DNA from: UBA10646 sp046296295
Lineage (GTDB): Bacteria > Bacteroidota > Bacteroidia > Chitinophagales > Chitinophagaceae
Direction: 5' to 3'
DNA: 64,000 nucleotides
Assembly: GCA_046296295.1 (NCBI GenBank)
Contig: JBKBLG010000004.1
Location: forward strand, 1-64,000
Part shown: one piece after another, positions 60,836 to 64,000 of the stretch
Position numbering within the stretch: the stretch's first letter is position 1
Layout: each line of letters starts with the position of its first letter
The notes under the pieces: model-generated
The model's database searches: none
What the model saw: only the letters and a program-made list of their open reading frames with translations
Told to the model about the DNA's origin: nothing
Translations under genes and position numbers: made by a program

Positions 60836-61870
60836 ATGAGTACCAATGCAGATAAGTTAAAGGCGCTGAAACTAACAATCGATAAAATTGATAAAGACTT
60901 TGGTAAGGGCAGTGTAATGCTAATGAACGAAAAGGGTGCTGTCGCTCACGAAGTTATTAGCACAGGCTCTATTGGTTTAGATGCTGCATTGGGCATTGGT
61001 GGCTTACCCAAGGGTAGAATTGTTGAAATTTACGGCCCCGAAAGTTCTGGTAAAACTACTGTTGCAACACATGTAATTGCCGAAGCACAGAAAAAAGGTG
61101 GCATTTGCGCCATTATAGATGCCGAGCATGCTTTTGATAGCGTGTATGCACAAAAACTCGGTGTTGATGTTGATAATCTTTTGATTTCGCAGCCCGATTA
61201 TGGTGAACAAGCCTTAGAAATTGCCGACCGCCTTATTTTAAGTGGTGCGTTAGATGTGGTGGTAATTGATTCTGTTGCAGCGCTTGTGCCTAAAGGTGAA
61301 TTAGAGGGCGAAATGGGTGATAGTAAAATGGGCTTACAGGCTCGCTTAATGAGCCAGGCCTTGCGTAAGCTTACTGCTACCATCAGCAAAACCAACACGG
61401 TATGTATTTTCATTAACCAACTGCGTGAAAAAATTGGTGTTATGTTTGGCAACCCCGAAACTACAACCGGTGGTAATGCCTTAAAATTCTATGCATCGGT
61501 ACGTATAGATATTAGAAGAAGCCAGCAAATTAAAGATGGTGATGCTGCCATTGGTAACCGCGTAAAGGTAAAAGTGGTAAAGAATAAGGTAGCTCCACCG
61601 TTCCGCAGTGCCGAATTTGATATCATTTTCGGAGAAGGCATTAGCAAAGTGGGTGAAATTATTGATATGGGTGTAGAATTGGGCATTGTTCAAAAAAGCG
61701 GCAGCTGGTTCAGTTACGATGGCAACAAACTAGGGCAAGGTAGAGATGCTGTTAAAACTTTATTGAACGATAATCCGGAATTACAAGCAGCTATTGAAAC
61801 AAAAATTAGAGCCGCTATTATTGCTGCTCAAGGCACAGCAGCCCCTGCCGATATTGAAAGTGATGATTAA
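60836..61870 (+). CDS. recA: Recombinase RecA
   Basis: This 344-residue protein performs homologous strand exchange and SOS co-protease functions. Walker A is GPESSGKTT (67-75). Walker B is LDVVVIDSVAALVP near residue 140; loop L1/L2 text includes EGEMGDSKMGLQARLMSQALRKL and NQLREKIGVMFGNPETTTGG. The C-terminus is short, with a modest acidic end (DIESDD). A LexA-type operator was not evident upstream. Two dispersed elements in opposite orientation follow the stop codon. Confidence 0.98.
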   Translation: MSTNADKLKALKLTIDKIDKDFGKGSVMLMNEKGAVAHEVISTGSIGLDAALGIGGLPKGRIVEIYGPESSGKTTVATHVIAEAQKKGGICAIIDAEHAFDSVYAQKLGVDVDNLLISQPDYGEQALEIADRLILSGALDVVVIDSVAALVPKGELEGEMGDSKMGLQARLMSQALRKLTATISKTNTVCIFINQLREKIGVMFGNPETTTGGNALKFYASVRIDIRRSQQIKDGDAAIGNRVKVKVVKNKVAPPFRSAEFDIIFGEGISKVGEIIDMGVELGIVQKSGSWFSYDGNKLGQGRDAVKTLLNDNPELQAAIETKIRAAIIAAQGTAAPADIESDD

Positions 61871-61881
61871 TGAACGGTACT

Positions 61882-61895
61882 ACCTTACGGTAAAT
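61882..61895 (-). repeat. Dispersed element 55 (pair with 56)
   Basis: ATTTACCGTAAGGT; 11 bp past the recA stop. Confidence 0.9.
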
Positions 61896-61917
61896 ATATA
61901 ACATGAGCTTTCCACAC

Positions 61918-61931
61918 ATTTACCGCAAGGT
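61918..61931 (+). repeat. Dispersed element 56 (pair with 55)
   Basis: ATTTACCGCAAGGT; 22 bp from element 55, opposite orientation, before the recA hairpin. Confidence 0.9.
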
Positions 61932-61950
61932 TTTAATGGATGATATATGA

Positions 61951-61976
61951 ACGGGGCTGCTACGCAGCCCCGTTGT
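61951..61976 (+). terminator. GC-rich hairpin after recA, probable terminator
   Basis: ACGGGGCTGC (61951-61960) pairs with GCAGCCCCGT (61964-61973) around TAC. The following TGTTGTT is only partly T-rich. Confidence 0.65.
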
Positions 61977-62011
61977 TGTTGGAAAAAAGCAAGTTGGTTG
62001 CTTGCAAAGGT

Positions 62012-62383
62012 TTATGGTGCAAACTGTTGCCATATGAACTGCAACAAAGCAGAATCGCCAAATTGTTGATATAATTTCTGGTAATACGTAGCGTTGACAG
62101 CAATGTGTTTGGTTGCTTGATAGACTTTAGTATAACCGGCTTTAACGCTAGCTAAAGCAGCGGCAGCCAAGGCTTCAATATGGTCTATATCATGGTGGGT
62201 AATGCAAGTAGGTTCGGGTTACACCTCCATTTGCCGTAAGGCACTTAATAATTGAGAAAGCGTGGCAGTGTAACCAACATCTACTAAAATCAACGACTTG
62301 TCCGTTTGAACTTTTGTAAGCTTGATGATTGCAGTGCTATTACATTGCTTGTAAGTTAACGGAATAGGTGTTGCGCTAGGCAT
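62012..62383 (-). pseudogene. Metallo-beta-lactamase-fold hydrolase gene with in-frame stop and truncation
   Basis: Reading down from the ATG at 62381-62383, the text resembles the front of an MBL-fold hydrolase: SLILVDVGYTATLSQLLSALRQ, then, across a TAA at 62219-62221 in the same frame, PEPTCITHHDIDHIEALAAAALA, which contains the zinc motif THHDxDH. Relatives run on for another 100 residues or more, whereas this frame ends in IWQQFAP at 62012-62014. The stop codon falls seven bases beyond a dispersed element (62229-62242), within one conserved turn. Premature stop plus loss of the C-terminal part indicate a pseudogene. Confidence 0.75.
62229..62242 (+). repeat. Dispersed element 57
   Basis: ATTTGCCGTAAGGC; inside the MBL-fold pseudogene, read there as ALRQ, the sixth frame, which is open only in the G4 form. 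Confidence 0.88.
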
Positions 62384-62400
62384 GATGGGGAATTTAAAAA

Positions 62401-62589
62401 TTACAGTCGATACCACATACAAAACACAGTTTGTACCAGAGCAGCATGGCTATCGGCAACAGAGCCGCTCGGGTTGCAACAATCGGCTACTTGCGATTGA
62501 ACAGCCAAGTATAACATGGTAACTACCACAATGGCTGCAGTTAGTACTAACGTTATACAGCAGTATATTCTAGGCGGTGTAACAGACAT
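62401..62589 (-). CDS. Small single-pass membrane protein, hypothetical
   Basis: This 62-residue frame starts MSVTPPRIYCC, has one hydrophobic helix (ITLVLTAAIVVVTMLYLAV), and a short Cys-containing end (VADCCNPSGSVADSH). No family was recognised. It precedes the MBL-fold pseudogene by 18 bp and may be part of the same decayed unit. Confidence 0.45.
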   Translation of the reverse strand: MSVTPPRIYCCITLVLTAAIVVVTMLYLAVQSQVADCCNPSGSVADSHAALVQTVFCMWYRL

Positions 62590-62673
62590 AATGCAAGGTT
62601 TAATATCATCAATTTGATACAGCAAAGCAACGCTAAGTAATGTCGGTAATCAATCACATAAACATGTGAAGTT

Positions 62674-63402
62674 TCACCTTGCCAACTCCACATACTGAAC
62701 GTACAAACCTAGTGCGATATGCCACATGCTATAATGACCTAAATGTAATAATAACGTAGCCCAAAATCCTTGATTTTTAAAATACATGGCTTGAATCAGA
62801 TTCATTACAAAACCACTTCCAAAAGCATAGCATACGAACCACCAATCACCATCAGGCCACTGTTCTAGCGGTTCTCTCAAGGCGGTAAGTACTGCAATAA
62901 GACTGAAAACAAACGTTTGCCAGCGAGCATGCACCCATTTTTGAATTCCCCATAAAGCCAACCCTAGCGGAATTAATCGGTAATACACTTCAACCTCTAT
63001 GGCACCAGCAGTATATAAGAAAATGCTGTACGGAAATGGTTGCAAAAAAGGCGGTAAGCTATCGTAAGGTTGCGGGTGCAATATGCCTTTAATGATCAAC
63101 ACATCGGCTATACCAAAAGCTACACCAATTACAAAAGGCTTCCATAACCTTGCGGTAAATATTGCTACATCGGGTAACCTTAATGTGTGTTGCCACCATA
63201 AAAAAGGTATTGCTGGTAGCAGCCAACACCATGTTGTGAACGACCACACGCGAAGCATACTATTATCATTCACCCAATAATTACCGTAAACCACTGTTAC
63301 CAATGGCAGTAAGAGTACGCATGCAATAGCTACAACACGTTGAGTAACAAGCGGCATAAGAATATTTTTTGCAAACCAACCATTAAAATAAAGCAATAGC
63401 AA
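62674..63402 (-). CDS. Polytopic membrane protein, possibly CPBP-like
   Basis: This 242-residue protein has about seven hydrophobic helices. The segment IEVEVYYRLIPLGLALWG resembles the ExxxR motif of CPBP (CaaX protease-like) proteins and LLHLGHYSMWHIALG could supply the His motif, but spacing is unusual, so this is tentative. A dispersed element at 63147 encodes FTAR. Confidence 0.65.
   Translation of the reverse strand: MLLLYFNGWFAKNILMPLVTQRVVAIACVLLLPLVTVVYGNYWVNDNSMLRVWSFTTWCWLLPAIPFLWWQHTLRLPDVAIFTARLWKPFVIGVAFGIADVLIIKGILHPQPYDSLPPFLQPFPYSIFLYTAGAIEVEVYYRLIPLGLALWGIQKWVHARWQTFVFSLIAVLTALREPLEQWPDGDWWFVCYAFGSGFVMNLIQAMYFKNQGFWATLLLHLGHYSMWHIALGLYVQYVELAR
63147..63160 (-). repeat. Dispersed element 58
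   Basis: ATTTACCGCAAGGT; inside the CPBP-like gene, encodes FTAR. Confidence 0.88.
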
Positions 63403-63434
63403 TCACATAACTATGTGATGGTGTGTACAAACAC

Positions 63435-63448
63435 ATTTACCGTAAGGT
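63435..63448 (+). repeat. Dispersed element 59
   Basis: ATTTACCGTAAGGT; intergenic between the divergent CPBP-like and rlpA genes. Confidence 0.9.
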
Positions 63449-63496
63449 ACTTATACACGTAAGAAAACAGCCATTTTTATAGTGATAAATTTGAAT

Positions 63497-63910
63497 ATGC
63501 TTAGGAAAATATCCATATCGCTAATGCTGTGTTGCATGGTGCTGTTACTTGCTATCAGCTGTGGGAAGCGTGGTATTCCTTCAGAAAGTGAATACTATCG
63601 AGGCAAAAAAGTACAGAAGGCAACCGGCAAAGCCAGTTACTACGCCGACAAATACGAAGGTCGCAAAACCGCTAGTGGCGAGGTGTACCGTGGTAGCAAA
63701 TTCACTGCAGCACATCGAACACTACCATTTGGTACTATTGTAACTGTACGTAACCTAAAAAATAACAAAACAGTGGTGGTTAAAATCAACGATCGTGGCC
63801 CGTTTGTTGCCGGTCGTATTATTGATTTAAGCAAGGCTGCTGCCCGAAAAATTGATATGATTAAAGATGGTGTAGTAAGCGTAGAAATTTTATACGTACC
63901 TACAAAATAA
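63497..63910 (+). CDS. rlpA: RlpA-like septal ring lytic transglycosylase lipoprotein
   Basis: This 137-residue lipoprotein (lipobox AISC after MLRKISISLMLCCMVLLL) has a single double-psi beta-barrel domain: ASYYADKYEGRKTASGEVY, FTAAHRTLPFGTIVTVRNL, INDRGPFVAGRIIDLSKAAA. It should cleave peptidoglycan glycan strands lacking stem peptides. It lacks the C-terminal SPOR domain of the longer form. ATG 63497 is used rather than the upstream GTG 63482. Confidence 0.92.
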   Translation: MLRKISISLMLCCMVLLLAISCGKRGIPSESEYYRGKKVQKATGKASYYADKYEGRKTASGEVYRGSKFTAAHRTLPFGTIVTVRNLKNNKTVVVKINDRGPFVAGRIIDLSKAAARKIDMIKDGVVSVEILYVPTK

Positions 63911-64000
63911 TTATGCTTTAGCAGGCTTACGTTGCTGTATTACATATAACGATAATGCTACCACCAATAAGCCAATAGCCACGTGTGCTGCATTATTTAC
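63911..64000 (-). CDS. C-terminal end of a membrane protein, cut by the window edge
   Basis: An open minus-strand frame enters from the right edge and ends with the stop at 63911-63913. The visible 29 residues contain one hydrophobic helix (AAHVAIGLLVVALSLYVIQ) and a basic tail (QRKPAKA). Family not identifiable. Confidence 0.6.
   Translation of the reverse strand, partial: VNNAAHVAIGLLVVALSLYVIQQRKPAKA

Noticed and set aside
178..63448. CRISPR array or REP/BIME family as explanation for the repeats
   Set aside because: Spacing is irregular (0 bp to over 4 kb), half of the copies lie inside intact genes, and no cas or RAYT transposase gene is present.

Overview
The window is a contiguous piece of a Bacteroidota chromosome, most likely from the Chitinophagales. 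Pointers are a free-standing YciH/SUI1-type protein, a PcrA-type helicase, a RodA/PBP2 pair, several DUF6089-like outer-membrane barrels, a Type IX secretion-type C-terminal domain, ECF sigma/anti-sigma pairs whose partner carries VPxxYFxxLP repeats, and short intergenic regions without strong Shine-Dalgarno sites. No prophage, insertion sequence or CRISPR array was recognised. Assignments rest on reading motifs; no database search was run.

The outstanding feature is a dispersed 14-bp element, consensus WTTTRCCGYAAGGY. I count 59 copies with an intact 12-bp core (TTTRCCGYAAGG) in 64 kb, 32 on + and 27 on -, about one per 1.1 kb. About half lie in the small intergenic fraction, often beside stop codons and terminators and several times as inverted pairs. 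The other 30 lie inside intact genes of unrelated function, where they encode a small set of recurring tetrapeptides (LTAN, LPQG, IYRK, PYGK, FTAR, FAVR). Positions 4 and 14 co-vary (A with T, G with C) around a GTAA or GCAA loop. Density, orientation balance, gene tolerance and terminal inverted pairs resemble the DNA uptake sequences of Neisseriaceae and Pasteurellaceae. I know of no such system described in Bacteroidota, so this is the best candidate here for an undescribed system.

Layout. 0-5 kb (- strand): YciH/SUI1, nadC, pcrA/uvrD and a proline-rich exported protein. 5-10 kb: Pif1-like helicase, glycosyltransferase, polytopic membrane protein. 10-15 kb: broken exbD, orphan T9SS-like domain, 2OG-Fe(II) oxygenase, chromate transporter, SurA-like chaperone. 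15-21 kb (- strand): PurF-like amidotransferase, then a MarR regulator with three pirins, an FMN reductase and a broken yceI. 21-27.6 kb: RND efflux operon with two small accessory genes. 28-31.5 kb: PBP2-RodA cell-elongation pair. 31.9-36.4 kb (- strand): ECF sigma/anti-sigma, two related exported proteins, a lipoprotein, a PfkB kinase. 36.5-44.3 kb: phenylacetyl-CoA epoxidase genes (TetR, paaE ... paaABCD), with paaE separated from paaABCD by a Mur ligase, a duplicated HNH protein and a barrel. 44.3-54 kb: lysS, Crp/Fnr regulator, ECF-anti-sigma-Spy-like cassette, LpoB/COG3014 operon, nth, two barrel genes and a structured intergenic region. 54-64 kb: Lrp regulator, GMC dehydrogenase with its small subunit, Gfo/Idh/MocA oxidoreductase, korA without korB, tRNA-Phe, recA, a broken metallo-beta-lactamase-fold gene, a membrane protein and RlpA.

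Three clear pseudogenes (exbD, yceI, MBL-fold) and several probable start corrections are noted in the entries.
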